Part shown: positions 45,673 through 58,168 of the stretch, in pieces | Numbering within the stretch: the stretch's first letter is position 1 | Layout: the number at the start of each line of letters is the position of its first letter | NCBI RefSeq assembly: GCF_004193775.1 | Contig: NC_041016.1 | Span: 42,643,522 to 42,707,521, forward strand | Origin: Glycine soja | Taxonomy: Eukaryota; Streptophyta; Magnoliopsida; Fabales; Fabaceae | Reading direction: 5' to 3' | DNA length: 64,000 nucleotides | The notes under the pieces: generated by a model | Database searches by the model: none | The model's input: the letters and a program-made list of their open reading frames with translations, nothing else | What the model was told of the DNA's origin: nothing | Position numbers and translations under genes: made by a program

Positions 45673-47367
45673 CTAAGCATAGTATCGCTTGACAACATCA
45701 GAGTTCATGGGTAAAGGTAGCTCCTCGCCATCCATGTTGGTAAGCACCAGGGCCCCTCCGGAAAAAGCCCTTTTCACAACGAAAGCTCCTTCGTAGTTTT
45801 GGGCCCACTTCCCTCGATTATCTTTAACAGCGTGCGACTTCTTTTTTAGCACAAGGCCCCCATCATGGAACTTGCGCAAGCGCACCTTCTTGTCGAACAC
45901 GTTCTTCATTCTTTGTTGATACATGCGCCTATGGCTCATGGCCGTCAAGCACTTACCTTCAATGAGATTGAGTTGGTCGTAGCGTGTTTGAGCCCACTCC
46001 GATTCTTCTAAGCCTGATTCTGCTAGTATCCTCTGGGAAGGGATCTCTACTTCAAATGGGAGTACCGCTTCCGTTCCATAAACCAAGGAATACGGTGTTG
46101 CCCCAGTAGAAGTTCGTACCAAAGTTCGGTATCCATGCAAGGCAAAAGGCAACATCTCATGCCAATCTTTGTATGACACTGTCATCTTCTGAATAATTTT
46201 CTTAATATTCATGTTGGCTGCTTCCACGGCTCCGTTCATCTTTGGTCGGTAGGGCGTGGAATTGTGATGCTGGATTTTGAAATCCGCGCACATTTCCTGC
46301 ATCATCTTGTTATTCAGATTGGTGCCATTGTCAGTAATGATCTTCCTAGGGAGTTCGTACTGACAAATCAGCTCCCTCTTTATGAATCTGACTACTACAC
46401 TCCTCGTGACATTGGTGTAGGAAGCCGCTTCGACCCATTTGGTGAAATAATCGATTTCCACGAGAGTGAAGCGATGACCGTTTGAAACCTTGGGTTCGAT
46501 GGCCCCGATGACGTCGATCCCCCACATGGAAAAAGGCCAAGGGGCGGACATGACATTTAGGGGATGTGGAGGAGCATTGACATTGTCCGTTACATGGGTG
46601 CAGCAATCACCTTCCATAGTGAGCCAGTAATAACCTGCTCTCAGGATCTTCCTGGCCATAGCATGCCCATTGGCGTGCGTTCCAAATGAACCCTCGTGGA
46701 CTTCCTCGATCATGTGGTTCACTTCTTTGGCATCCACGCATTGCAGGAGGGTCATGTCATGGTTTCTCTTATATAGTATGCTCCCGCTCATGAAGAAACT
46801 GGCCGCCAATCTCCTCAATGTCCTTTTATCATTGTCGGAAGCCCCAGGTGGGTATTCTTTGCTTTCAATGAATCGCTTGATATCAAAATGCCAAGGCTTA
46901 CTGTCTCGTTCCTCTTCCACCTGACAACAATGCGCGGGTCTGCCACGACACCAGAACTCAATGTATGGTAGGTCCCCGTGCAGTGTTAGCTGGAACATGG
47001 ACGCCAAAGTAGCAAGCGCATCCGCCATTTGATTTTCCTCCTGGGGAACGTGATGGAAGGAGATCTCATCAAAGGAATCAGCCAACTCCTTGATATAGGC
47101 TTTGTAGGGTATCAGCTTGGGGTCTCTAGTTTCCCATTCCCCTCTCAGTTGGTGAATCACCAGTGTTGAGTCCCCGTATACTTTGAGCAGTTTGACATTA
47201 GAGTCAATTGCCGCCTGGACGGCCAGGGCACACGCTTCATACTCAACCATATTGTTGGTGCAGTCAAACCCCAGCCTGGCTATGAAAGGTATACATTGAT
47301 TGTCTGGAGAGATCAATACTGCTCCAATGCCATGGCCTAGAACGTTTGACGCTCCATCAAACCACAC
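45673..47367 (-). pseudogene. Element X RNase H and integrase
   Basis: 564 residues open. RNase H: WFDGASNVLG, EYEACALAVQ, YGDSTLVIHQL and HHVPQEENQMADALATLA (D-E-D-D pattern visible). Integrase: HEGSFGTHANGH gives the two zinc His. About ten residues that should hold the CHKC ligands are deleted (CCTHV joins directly to TDNVN, compared with 19,800-19,840 in V), so the zinc finger cannot form. Core motifs WGIDVIG, ITDNGTNL and the YRPKMNGAVEAANMN Glu are present. The C-terminal part ends MNSDVVKRYYA. Continuous with RT upstream except for stops, so I treat it as a non-functional piece. Confidence 0.85.
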
Positions 47368-49059
47368 GGTTCACTTGTCCCGGTCCTCGTCTAGTTTTTC
47401 CTCAAACAAGGCCATGATGTCCTCATCCAGGAATTCGGGATGCACGAGCTGATAGTCGTTGAGAGGCTGTTGAGCCAAATAATCTACTAAGGCGCTTCCT
47501 TTTATCGCCTTTTGGGTGACGTAAACTATATCAAACTCAGATAGCAAGACTTGCCACCGGGCGATCCGTCCTGTGAGAGCAGGCTTTTCAAAGATGTACT
47601 TAACCGGGTCCATCTTGGATATCAATCAGGTGGTATGGCTCAGCATGTATTGTCTTAGACGGTGGGACGCCCAGACTAAAGCACAACACGTTCTTTCGAG
47701 CAGGGAGTAATTCATTTCACAGGCCATGAACTTCTTACTCAAGTAGTAGACAACGCGCTCTCTCTTCCCGGACTCGTCATGTTGCCCCAACATACATCCC
47801 ATCGACTCGTCCAAAATCGTCATATACAAGATGAGAGGCCTTCCGGGTACCGGCAACATAAGCACAGGAGGGTTCATGAGACACTGTTTGATCCTTCCAA
47901 ACGCCTCTTGACAATCCTCATTCCAGCGGACGAATTGGTTTTTGCGTAAGAGTTTGAACAACGACTCACAAATAACGGTGAGCTGTGATATGAATCTGGC
48001 AATATAATTTAAACATCCCAGGAAACCTCAGACCTACCTCTCAATACAGGGTTCCAGCATCTTAAGGATGGCCTTCACCTTTTCGGGGTCCACCTCTATC
48101 CCTTTCTGGCTTATGATGAAACCTAGCAATTTCCCTGATTTGACCCCGAAGGTGCACTTAGCGGGGTTTAACCTTAATTGATACTTCCTAAGCCTTTTGA
48201 ACAACCTCCGCAGGTTGACAAGGTGTTCCTCCTTGGTTTTAGACTTGGCAATTATGTCGTCCACATAGACCTCAATTTCTCGGTGCATCATATCATGGAA
48301 CAAAGCCACCATAGCCCGTTGATAAGTTGCCCCGGCATTCTTGAGTCCAAAGGACATCACCTTATAACAGAATGTTCCCCACAGGGTGATGAAGGTAGTC
48401 CTTTCCATATCCTCTAGCGCCATTTTTATCTGATTATAACTGGAGAACCCATCCATGAAGGAAAATAAAGCGAAATTGGCCGTATTATCCACGAGGATAT
48501 CGATGTGTGGCAGAGGAAAATTATCTTTGGGACTGGCTCGATTCAGGTCCCAATAATCCACACATATTCGCACCTTCCCATCCTTCTTAGGGACCGGTAC
48601 AATGTTGGGTACCCATTCTGGGTACCGAGCGACAGCCAAAAAACTAGCGTCAAATGGTTTCTTCACCTCTTCTTTTATTTTCAAGAATGTCTCGGGCTTC
48701 ATCCTCCTCAGTTTTTGTTTTACCGGGGAACACTCGGGATTTAGAGGTAATCGGTGCTGTACAATGTCAGAACTCAAACCGAGCATATCTTGGTACGACC
48801 AAGCAAAGATGTCTTGGTAGTCTTTTAGCAGGGCTGCCAATTCTTCACGAATGGGTGCGGTCATACCCGTGCCTATCTTTACTTCCTTTTTTCCACTGTC
48901 GGTTCCTAAGTCCACTAGTTCCGTCTCTTCTTGATGAGACCCCATCTCTTGGTCCTCATGGGCGACTATCTTCTCCAACTCTTGGGGAAGTCCCACATCC
49001 TCATCCTCATCATCCTCCATCTGATTCGTTTCTTGCTCGAAATCGATGGTCAGGTCCAA
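47368..49059 (-). pseudogene. Element X reverse transcriptase
   Basis: Ty3/gypsy RT. Opens MDLTIDFEQETNQMEDDEDED, an acidic lead-in, then YQDIFAWSYQDMLGL, VPVPKKDGKVRICVDYWDLN, DNFPLPHIDILVDN, FSFMDGFSSYNQI and the catalytic YVDDIIAKS (near residue 262), then LRLNPAKCTFGV and GKLLGFIISQKGIE. Stops follow CIER (48,034) and again shortly after; another sits after LSHTT near 47,624 and one after DEDRDK near 47,371. The catalytic box is intact but the frame is interrupted at least four times. Confidence 0.9.
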
Positions 49060-49268
49060 GGTATTAGTACCTTCGAGGGACTCTTCGTCGGATTTGGCGT
49101 TTTAAACGTAAAGAAATAAACATGCAAATGGATGAGAATGGGTAGAGACGTAGGAACAGATGAAGAAAGATCTTTGTATTATGAATTCAGGAACAAAAGA
49201 CATAAAGCCTTAACAAAAGGAAACTCTAAAGCCAAGGCCCAACTGTAGAGTTTTAAAGCCACAAAGGG

Positions 49269-50924
49269 TTACATTATGCTTGTCGCGTAAATGTCTGGGC
49301 GCTCCTCCACTCGCCAATTTCCTAGTCGGAAACCAGGAGGGCATGGTCGTACCAAATCTGACCCACTCGGAGAATCATCTTCGCATATTGCAATGACTTG
49401 GCCTTCGTGTCCTAGACCCGCGCTTATAAAGCTCCTACTTATGTGGCAGGGCGGGCCTTCTTCGTCTTCTTGTCTTAATCGCGAGCCTTGACTTCCGCTC
49501 TTCCTTCCCGCAACACTTTTCCTTATGTCCGCTTGTGTGGGTTTATAGCCTAACCCAAACTTCCCACGGTTTCCTCTGGCACTTATCAGGCTGGTTCTGC
49601 CTCCGTTGTCCTTTCCTAAACCCATTCCGGGCACATAACCATTCCCCAACATCACTCGGGCCACCATTACTGCCGTATCCGACAGGCAAGGTTTCCCAGA
49701 GAAGGAATCTACAAAGGCAATGCTTACCACCTCAAAAGAATGAAAGGCTATTTCTAATGACTCCTCCGCGGCTTCCACATATGGCATAGAGGACGGGCAA
49801 CTCACCAAGATGTCTTCCTTGCTCGACACGATAACCAAATGTCCCTCTACTACGAATTTCAACTTTTGGTGGAGTGTAGATGGAATGACTCCCACCGAGT
49901 GGATCCACGGGCATCCCAAAAGGAAGCTGTAAGCGGGGTTAATATCCATTATTTGAAAGGTAACCTGACAGGTATGAGGGCCTATCTGTACAGGGAGGTC
50001 GATCTCTCCCCTAACCTATCGACGGGTGCCGTCGAAGGCACGGACCACCATGGAACTTGGCTTTAGATGGGAAGCATTAAACCGTAATTTCTCCAACGTG
50101 CTTTTCGGCATTACATTTAAACTGGAAAGATTATCGATGAGCACCTTGGCCACAACGTGGTCCATGCATTTGACTGATACATGCAAAGCCCTGTTATGCC
50201 CTCTTCCCTCGACAGGGATTTCTTCTTCGGCGAAGGCGAGATAGTTGTTGGTGGTGATATTATTGACGAGTCCTCCAAAGTCTTCTACAAAGATATCTTG
50301 GGCCACATGAGCTTCGTTCAAGACCTTTACTAGCAAAGCCGGGTGAGGCTTAGAGCTCATGACTAATTCCAAAAGAGAGACCTTGGCCGGGGTTTTGTTA
50401 AGCTGTTCAATGACCTTGAACTCGCTCTGCTGAATAATGTGGAGAAACTCGTTTGCTTCCTCTAGCGATACTTCCTTCTTGCCACAGCCATCCCTTTTCT
50501 CCTGAAGACATTTTACCGGAATATCCTCGTCTGAAGTGAGGGTCGTTTTGTCATTTTGTTCTTCCACCATCTTTGCCTTCCCTTTAACGTTTGCGGGTTG
50601 TGTTGGCAGGTCGGGGGGTGCAAACACGTGACCGCTGCAGGTCACGCCGCTCAGCCCCGTGATATTGGTTACCTTGGCTGACAACGAGCTGATGTCGGTG
50701 GCCTCTTCTTTCCTTTCACTTGGAGGTGCATACCTCCACCGGACTGTGTGGCTGTTTCGGTATAAGAAAGGAACAAGTTTAGCTACCGAGGGGTATCGGG
50801 GCTTTTGTGGAGCTGCCTCCTTGGTGAAATATATCACCAAAGGTTTAGGCCTCCCAAAACTTCTTTCATCTACGGACTGCATACATATATGCTGTTCTTC
50901 CCTCCCCTCATCTTCGACTTCCAG
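49269..50924 (-). pseudogene. Element X protease and G-patch region
   Basis: Frame from MQSVDERSFGRPKP to TRR, a TAG, then VRGEIDLPVQIG and on to 49,269. The retropepsin-like segment reads KVLIDNLSSLNVMP; in related elements a DNGSS-type motif is usual, so the catalytic loop looks changed (family memory). Downstream a G-patch-like segment, [18 protein letters not shown] to [13 protein letters not shown], is characteristic of Ogre/Tat polyproteins. This region is the left arm of a large inverted repeat with 56,521-58,082, and the arms share the same TAG after TRR. Confidence 0.8.
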
Positions 50925-52904
50925 TCAGCCTTGATCTATCATCTGTTGCAAAAGGTCCTCCATTGCTAAACATGTTTCCATGTTATGTATCTTGCCGAGA
51001 TTCAACAAACAAGAATCCTCTTCATGCCCACTGTGGGGAATTACACCCCCCTTTTGTAGGGCCTGACAGATAAACCTCCTGGGGGTCGCCACGTCCTTTA
51101 AAGGCTTAGACCTGGGCGACCTATCCGACTCAATGGCATTAACTGCTCCCCCTCCATGATTGGCGAGTGGGTTTGTTTACACGTTAGGCCGATCCTCTTG
51201 AAATGTCAGCCATCCGACGTCTATCAAATGTTGGACCTTGTATTTAAGGGCCAGGCATTTTTCGGTGGAGTGGCCTGGGGTTTTCCCATGGTACGTGCAA
51301 GTTGCGTCAGGATCATACCACTTTGGGAAAATGGGTTGGTAGATCTTCCCGGGAGTTATTACGGCCATTTGGTTGGCGAAGAGGGACGGCAAGAGGTCTT
51401 CGTATGTCACCGGGATCGGGGTGAATTCTGGAATCGGTCTCGGGGGAAAGTTCCTCATCGCGTTGGAACCGATACCAAAGTGGGCATTGCCGGCCGGGCG
51501 AGTCGTGGTTGGAGCCGGAGCTTGGGGGGCCTCCCTCTGGATGGGGGTGGGCGCTCTAGGCTGTATGGGTGCTGAATTGGAGGAGTTCCCGGCGCGAGCT
51601 AAGATGCTCGGATGATGTTGTGCGTACTGGTGTGTACCATGAGAGGTCTGCAGGGGCTTGACCCATGCGGGCGCCGAAGTGACAGCATGGGTATCTCATT
51701 CCTTCCTTTTTGCCCCAGTTGCTATGATCCTCCTAGCATTGGCACTTGTGGAGGAGACGTAATCGAACTTCCCTCTTTTCAACCCTACTTCGATTCTTTC
51801 CCCAGCGAATACCAAGTCCGCGAAGCTGGAAGGCATGTAGCCTACCAACTTCTCATAGTAAAACAATGGCAAGGTGTCTACCATCATGGTAATCATGTCC
51901 CTTTTGACCATGGGAGGGGCCACTTGTGCTGCCAGGTCTCTCCACCGCTGTGCGTACTTTTTAAAGGTCTCACTTTCCTTCTTAACCATATTCTGTAGCC
52001 GAGTGCGATCGGGAGCCATATCGGAATTATACTGATATTGCCTCAGGAAAGCAGTAATCAGGTCCTTCCAAGTACGGATGTGGGAACCTTCCAGATTAGT
52101 GTACCAAATAACCGTGGCTCCAGCCAAGCTATCTTGGAAAAAGTGCATTGACAAATTTTCATCCCTAGAGTGCGCCCCCATCTTGCGACAATACATCTTA
52201 AGATGGTTCTTAGGACAAGTTGTCCCTTTATACTTGTCGAAATCAGGCACCTTGAATTTTGGGGCGATGACGACACCTGGTACCAAGCAAAGATCCGTCT
52301 TGTCCGCGAACGGATAGTCTCCAAAGCCTTCAATAGCTCTCAATCTCTCCTCGAGGAGATCGAGTTTCCTTCTTTCTTCGGCCGCCGGGGGTGGTCCTTC
52401 AGTGGACAAGAATATTGGCTGTGTTGTGAGGTTGTGCTAAGGCAATATGTTGGGTGCCGGCCCCTCGACGGGGATCGGGGGGTAGAAATCGACATCCACT
52501 TGGGCTTACTCTCGATGATCTTCATGGACCTCGTCGGGCTATCGAGGAGGCTCCCCTTCAAGGATGGGGTAAGAGACATGGCCCGCGTCATCATGCATGA
52601 CTGGCGGCGTGTAATTAGGCGGTAATCCATAAGGGTAAGCCACCCGGTTGTATCCCAAATGGGGGTTGTTGTTGTGCCCCAGTGTGCTCCTTTCTTGTCC
52701 TACCGCGTTTGGGGGAGGATGGTGCGTGGTAGTTAGGAGAGTTGGGTCTGCTTCGGCAGCCGAACTAACAGTGGCAGCGGTGGCCATGTTTTTCTCCATG
52801 AGTTGCCTCATTCCTAACATGGCCTCCATCATGGAAGCCATTTGCTCTTTCAAAGCCGACATGTCAGCTTTCATCTGTTCCTGTGTCTCCTCTTGATCAC
52901 CCAT
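50925..52904 (-). pseudogene. Element X gag
   Basis: ATG at 52,904 (MGDQEETQEQMKADMS). A helical N-terminal part (EQMASMMEAMLGMRQLME), a Pro-rich linker, then the conserved capsid-like core KFKVPDFDKYKGTTCPKNHL, HFFQDSLAGATVIWY, FLRQYQYNSDMAPDR and YAQRWRDLAAQV, and a zinc-knuckle-like CTYHGKTPGHSTEKC. It ends QQMIDQG at TGA 50,925. Several further stops are present (after EGEPPR, in DHRE-AQ, after AKRKE, after RPNV). Not functional. Confidence 0.85.
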
Positions 52905-53001
52905 CGTTCTAGATTTGGATTTGGTGCGATAGGGATGCCTTGGGGCTCATTTTATTTAGAAAGTTATAACTAGTTAAGATCTGAGTAACAATACATGTTT
53001 T

Positions 53002-54535
53002 TTAGCGGTTTCTAATTATACGGGCCATTAAATCTATCATATGCTGACAATAGCCGAGAAGTCCGTGGATCTCCTCGGGGGCGGAGTAGGTGTCCGCCAT
53101 CGCTTTGGTCTTGGCTAGCAATCGGGGAAGTTCTTGACTCCCGTTCAAGGTAAGAGCAAATCGGTCCATCCACATTGTTGCCTCTTGATGTAACAAGTCG
53201 ATCACCCTTCCTCTAGCCTCCTTTTCCGCGTACACTCGGGCATACTCGTCCGCCACATTATGCTCGTGGGCCGTGGCTAGATTTAGCTCTTCTTGGTATT
53301 TGCTGACGATAGCTAACATGTTGGTCTCTGTCTCGCATAACCGTTGAAACAGGTTTCTTTTGGACCTTGAGCAAACCTTCAACTCATCTTTCAAGATCAA
53401 ACTGTCTACTCGTAATTGGTCCCTTTCCTCTCTACGGAGCTTAAGCTTGCTGTTGCTGCCCCACAGAGCCCCTCGGAACTTGTTCCAGCCGTGCTCTTCC
53501 CTACGAGCCCTCTTGGTCTGTTGTTCGAAGGCTTTGGTTGTTGCTATATTGATATCTCTCAGTTCGGCATTCTCCTTTCGGATTTTCAGAGTTGCTGATT
53601 TGAACCTTTCTTTGACTGTTTGGGCTTGCTCGAGTTCTGCCCTAAGGGCCTGCACCTCTTCGTCTTCCTACGGTGCCTCAACTTCCTCCCTTTTAGCGGT
53701 TCTCAAACTCGGGAGCCAATCCAATCCTTGCACGTGGGCTTTCAACCACTTACGGTAGCCACTGATGGGCCCATTGTTACCGCCCCTGAGTTCTTTGTCC
53801 TTCTTTTGCACCACCTCCCATGCCTTGCGGACCTTCTGAAGTGTCTCCATGTTGGTCTTATTGAAACCTCGTGAAATGACAGGCGCGAGCTCCTCCTCTA
53901 GTGGTGCCCCTCTCATAGGGTAGCCAAGTTGCCTTATAACAAGAACGAGATTGTAACTGATGCAACCCCTCGTCCCCATCAAGGGAACATTCGGAAATCC
54001 TCCGCACGAAATAAGAACTTCGGTTGTTTCTTCTTTCCATCGAGGGAACCAGTTGACAGACGCTCCTTCTTTGTTTGCTAAGAGTTGGTCCCAATTTGCC
54101 CCTCCTTTCTCTATGCATGAACGATGGCTTTCTAGCGGGCAAGCATGCCTCACCTCTTGGCGAAAAAGGTGTGAAACCAACCATACATAAAGAGCTGGAG
54201 TACAGCAAACAATCCTCGTACTGCTCTTCTCACATCTTCGATCGAAGGTGTCATATAGGTCGGCTAGCATAGCGACAACCAGACTTTCCTTGTGGTCATG
54301 ATAGGCGAGAAAAGAGTCGATCGCTGCTAGGTCCACCAACCTATCCATACTTGGAAAGAGGACCTCCGAAGATCAACAGTGCGAGAATGTCTATGAACGG
54401 GGTCCATTTGCCTTTACCTGCCAAGATTCTTGCTTTTGCCTCCAAATATTTTCTCGGTATTCCAACCACCCTATTTTTGACTTGCTTTCTGTGGTCTAGT
54501 TCCTGCGCTGAGTATCTTAGAAATTCTAGCTAATG
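53002..54535 (-). pseudogene. Element X ORF1 (plant DUF7745-like, coiled coil)
   Basis: Ogre-type extra ORF upstream of gag. N-terminal block: GIPRKYLEAKARILAGKGKW, FIDILALLIFG, a frameshift, then DLAAIDSFLAYH, DTFDRRCEKSSTRIVCC and LYVWLVSHLF, resembling the plant DUF7745 family. A TAG after REEVEAP (53,668) is followed in the same frame by a coiled-coil half (ALRAELEQAQTVKERF to AMADTYSAPEEIHGLLGYC) ending IIRNR. Function is unknown; such ORFs are a hallmark of Ogre. It forms the loop between the inverted gag arms. The 5' end is cut near 54,540. Confidence 0.75.
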
Positions 54536-54562
54536 AGGGAGTATCTTAGAAATCCTGCGCCG

Positions 54563-56520
54563 AGGAACAGATGAAAGATGGCATGTCGGCTTTGAATGAG
54601 CAAATGGCTTCCATGATGGAGGCCATGTTAGGAATGAGGCAACTCATGGAGAAAAACGTGGCCACCGCTGCCGCTGTTAGCTCGGCTGCCGAAGTAGACC
54701 CAACTGTCCTAGCTACCGCGCACCATCCTCCCCCAAACACGATAGGACGAGAAAAGAGCACACTGGGGCACAACAACAACCCCCATTTGGGATACAACCG
54801 GGTGGCTTACCCTTATGGATTACCGCCTAATTACACGCCGCCAATCATGCATGATGACGCGGGTCATGTCTCTTCCCCCATCCTTGAAGGGGAGCCTCCT
54901 CGACAGCCCGACGAGGTCCATGAAGATCATAGAGAGTATGCCCAAGGGGATGTCGATTTCTACCCCCCGATCCCCGTCGAGGGGCCGGCACCCAACACAT
55001 TTCCTCAGCACAACCTCACAGCACAACCAATATTCTTGTCCACAGAAGGACCACCCCTGGCGGCCGAAGAAAGAAGGAAACTTGATCTCCTCGAGGAGAG
55101 ATTGAGAATTGTTGAAGGCTTTGGAGACTATCCATTCGCGGACATGATGGATCTTTGCTTGGTACCAGATGTCGTCATCCCCCCAAAATTCATGGTGCCT
55201 GATTTCGACAAGTATAAAGGGACGACTTGTCCTAAGAACCATCTCAAGATGTATTGTCGCAAGATAGGGGCTTACTCTAGGGATGAAAATTTGTTAATGC
55301 ACTTTTTCCAAGATAGCTTGGCTGGAGCCACGGTTATTTGGTACACTAATCTGGAAGGTTCCCGCATCCGTACTTGGAAGGACCTGATTACTGCTTTCCT
55401 GAGGCAATATCAGTATAATTCCGATATGGCTCCCGATCGCACTCAGCTACAGAATATGGTTAAGAAGGAAAGTGAGACCTTTAAAGAGTACGCACAGCGG
55501 TGGAGAGACCTAGCAGCACAAGTGGCCCCTCCCATGGTCGAAAGGGACATGATTACCATGATGGTAGACACCTTGCCAGTGTTTTACTATGAGAAGTTGG
55601 TAGGCTACATGCCTTCCAGCTTCGCGGACTTGGTATTTGTCGGGGAAAGAATCGAAGTAGGGTTGAAATAAGGGAGGTTCGATTACGTCTCCTCCACAAG
55701 TGTCAATGCTAGGAGGATCGAAAAAACTGGGGCAAAAAGGAAGGAAGGAGATACCCATGTCGTCACTTCGACGCCCACATGGGTCAAGCCCCCGCAGACC
55801 TCTCAAGGTACACACCAGTACGCGCAACATCATCCGAGCTTCTCAGCTCACGCCGGGAACTCCTCCAATTCAGCACCCGTACAACCTAGAGCGCCCACCC
55901 CCATCCAGAGGGAGGCCCCCCAAGCTACGGCTCCAACCATGACTCGCCCGGCCGGCAATGCCCACTTTGGTGCCGGTTCCAACGCGATGAGGAACTTTGC
56001 CCCGAGACCGATTCCAGAATTCACCCCGATCCCGATGACATACGAAGACCTCTTGCCGTCCCTCATCGCCAACCAAATGGCCGTAATAACTCTCGGGAAG
56101 ATCTACCAACCCCTTTTCCCAAAGTGGTATGATCCTGACGCAACTTGCACCTACCATGGGAAAACCCCGGGCCACTCCACCGAAAAATGCCTGGCCCTTA
56201 AATACAAGGTCCAACATTTGATAGGCGTTGGATGGCTGAAATTTCAAGAGGATCGACCTAACGTGAAAACAAACTCGCTCGCCAATCATGGAGGGGGAGC
56301 AGTTAATGCCATTGAGTCAAATAGGTCGCGCAGGTCTAAGCCTTTAAAGGACGTGGCGACTCCCAGGAGGTTTATCTATGAGGCCCTACAAAAGGGGGGT
56401 GTAATTCCCCACGGTGGGCATGAAGAGGATTCTTGTTTGTTGAATCCCGGCAAGCTACATAACATGGAAACATGTTTAGCAGTGGAGGACCTTTTGCAAC
56501 AGATGATAGATCAAGGCTGA
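54563..56520 (+). pseudogene. Inverted second copy of X gag
   Basis: Starts abruptly inside the gag frame (EEQMKDGMSALNEQ, lacking the first few residues) and runs through the same capsid core and CTYHGKTPGHSTEKC to QQMIDQG and the same TGA (56,518-56,520). Compared with 50,925-52,904 it has fewer stops: the 54,571-55,671 section is a clean 366-residue frame. It is oppositely oriented to the rest of element X and lies between its 5' LTR and ORF1. Confidence 0.85.
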
Positions 56521-58082
56521 CTGGAAGTCGGCGATGAAGGGAGGGAAGAGCAGTATATATGTATGCAGTCCGCAGATGAAAGAAGTTTTGGGAGGCCTAA
56601 ACCTTTGGTGATATATTTCACCAAGGACGCAGCTCCACAAAAGCCCCGATACCCCTCGGTACCTAAACCTGTTCCTTTCCCATACCGAAACAGCCACGCA
56701 GTCCCGTGGAGGTATGCACCTCCAAGTGAAAGGAAAGAAGAGACCACCAACATCAGCTCGTTGTCAGCCAAGGTGACCAATATCACGGGGCTGAGCGGCG
56801 TGACCCACAACGGTCGCGTGTTTGCACCCCCCGACCTGCCAACACAACCCGCAAACGTTAAAGGGAAGGCAAAGATGGTGGAAGAACAAAATGACAAAAC
56901 GACCCTCACTTCAGGCGAGGATATTCCGGTAAAATGTCTTCCGGAGAAAAGGGATGGTTGTGGCAAGAAGGAAGTATCGCTAGAGGAAGCAAGCGAGTTT
57001 GTCCGCATTATTCAGCAGAGCAAGTTCAAGGTCATTGAACAGCTCAACAGAACCCTGGCCAGGGTCTCTCTTTTGGAATTACTCATGAGCTCTGAGTCTC
57101 ACCGGACTTTGCTAGTAAAGATCTTGAATGAAGCTCATGTGGGCCAAGATATCTCTGTAGAAGGCTTTGGAGGACTCGTCAATAATATCACCTCCAACAA
57201 CTATCTCGCCTTCGCCGAAGAAGAAATCCATGCCAAGGGAAGAGGGCATAACAAGGCTTTGCATGTATCAGTCAAATGCATGGACCATGTTGTGGCCAAG
57301 GTGCTCATCGATAATCTTTCCAGTTTAAACGTAATGCCCAAAAACACGTTGGAGAAATTACCGTTTATTGCTTCCCATCTAAAGCCAAGTTCCATGGTGG
57401 TTCGTGCCTTCGACGACACTCGTCGATAGGTTAGGGGAGAGATCAACCTCCCTGTACAGATAGGCCCCCAACCTGTCAGGTTACCTTTCAAATAATGGAT
57501 ATTAACCCCGCTTACAGCTGCCTTTTGGGACGCCCGTGGATCCACTCGGTGGGAGTCGTTCCTTCTACACTCCACCAGAAGTTGAAATTCGTAGTAGAGG
57601 GACATTTGGTTATCGTGTTGGGCGAGGAAGACATCTTGGTGAGTTGCCTGTCCTCTATGCCATATGTGGAAGCCGCGGAGGAGTCATTAGAAACAACCTT
57701 CCAGTCTTTTGAGGTGGTAAGCATTGCCTCTGTAGATTCCTTCTCTAGGCAACCTTGCATGTCCGATACGGCAGTAATGGTGGCCCGAGTGATGTTGGGG
57801 AATGGTTACGAGCCCGTAATGGGTTTAGGAAAGGACAACGGCAGCAGAACCAGCCTGATAAGCACCAGAGGAAACCGTGGGAAGTTTGGGTTAGGCTATA
57901 AACCCACACAAGCGAACATAAGGAAAAGCATTGCGGGAAGGAAGAGCAGAAGTCAAGGCTTGCGATTAAGACAAGAAGACGAAGGCGGCCCGCCCTGCCA
58001 CTTAAGTAGGAGCTTTATAAGCGCGGGTCTAGGACATGAAGGCCAAGTCGTTGTAATATGCGAAGATGATTCTCCGAGTGGA
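56521..58082 (+). pseudogene. Inverted second copy of X protease and G-patch region
   Basis: Matches 49,365-50,924 in inverted orientation: MQSADERSFGRPKP, IDNLSSLNVMP, the same TAG after TRR (57,427-57,429), then [17 protein letters not shown] and the G-patch [17 protein letters not shown] to [13 protein letters not shown]. Homology ends at EDDSPSG near 58,082. A 230-bp sample compared by eye shows about 95 percent identity between arms. Confidence 0.85.
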
Positions 58083-58168
58083 AGAGGAATGGGACGGTAA
58101 GCCTTGGTAGACCATGCTAAGTACATGGGGAACGGGACCCGCGCATTGTTGGCAGACCATTTGATTTT
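58083..58168. other. Junction filler between inverted arm and 5' LTR
   Basis: About 85 bp that match neither the left arm nor the end of the other LTR. The element's inner LTR end and primer site should be here and are missing. Confidence 0.5.
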
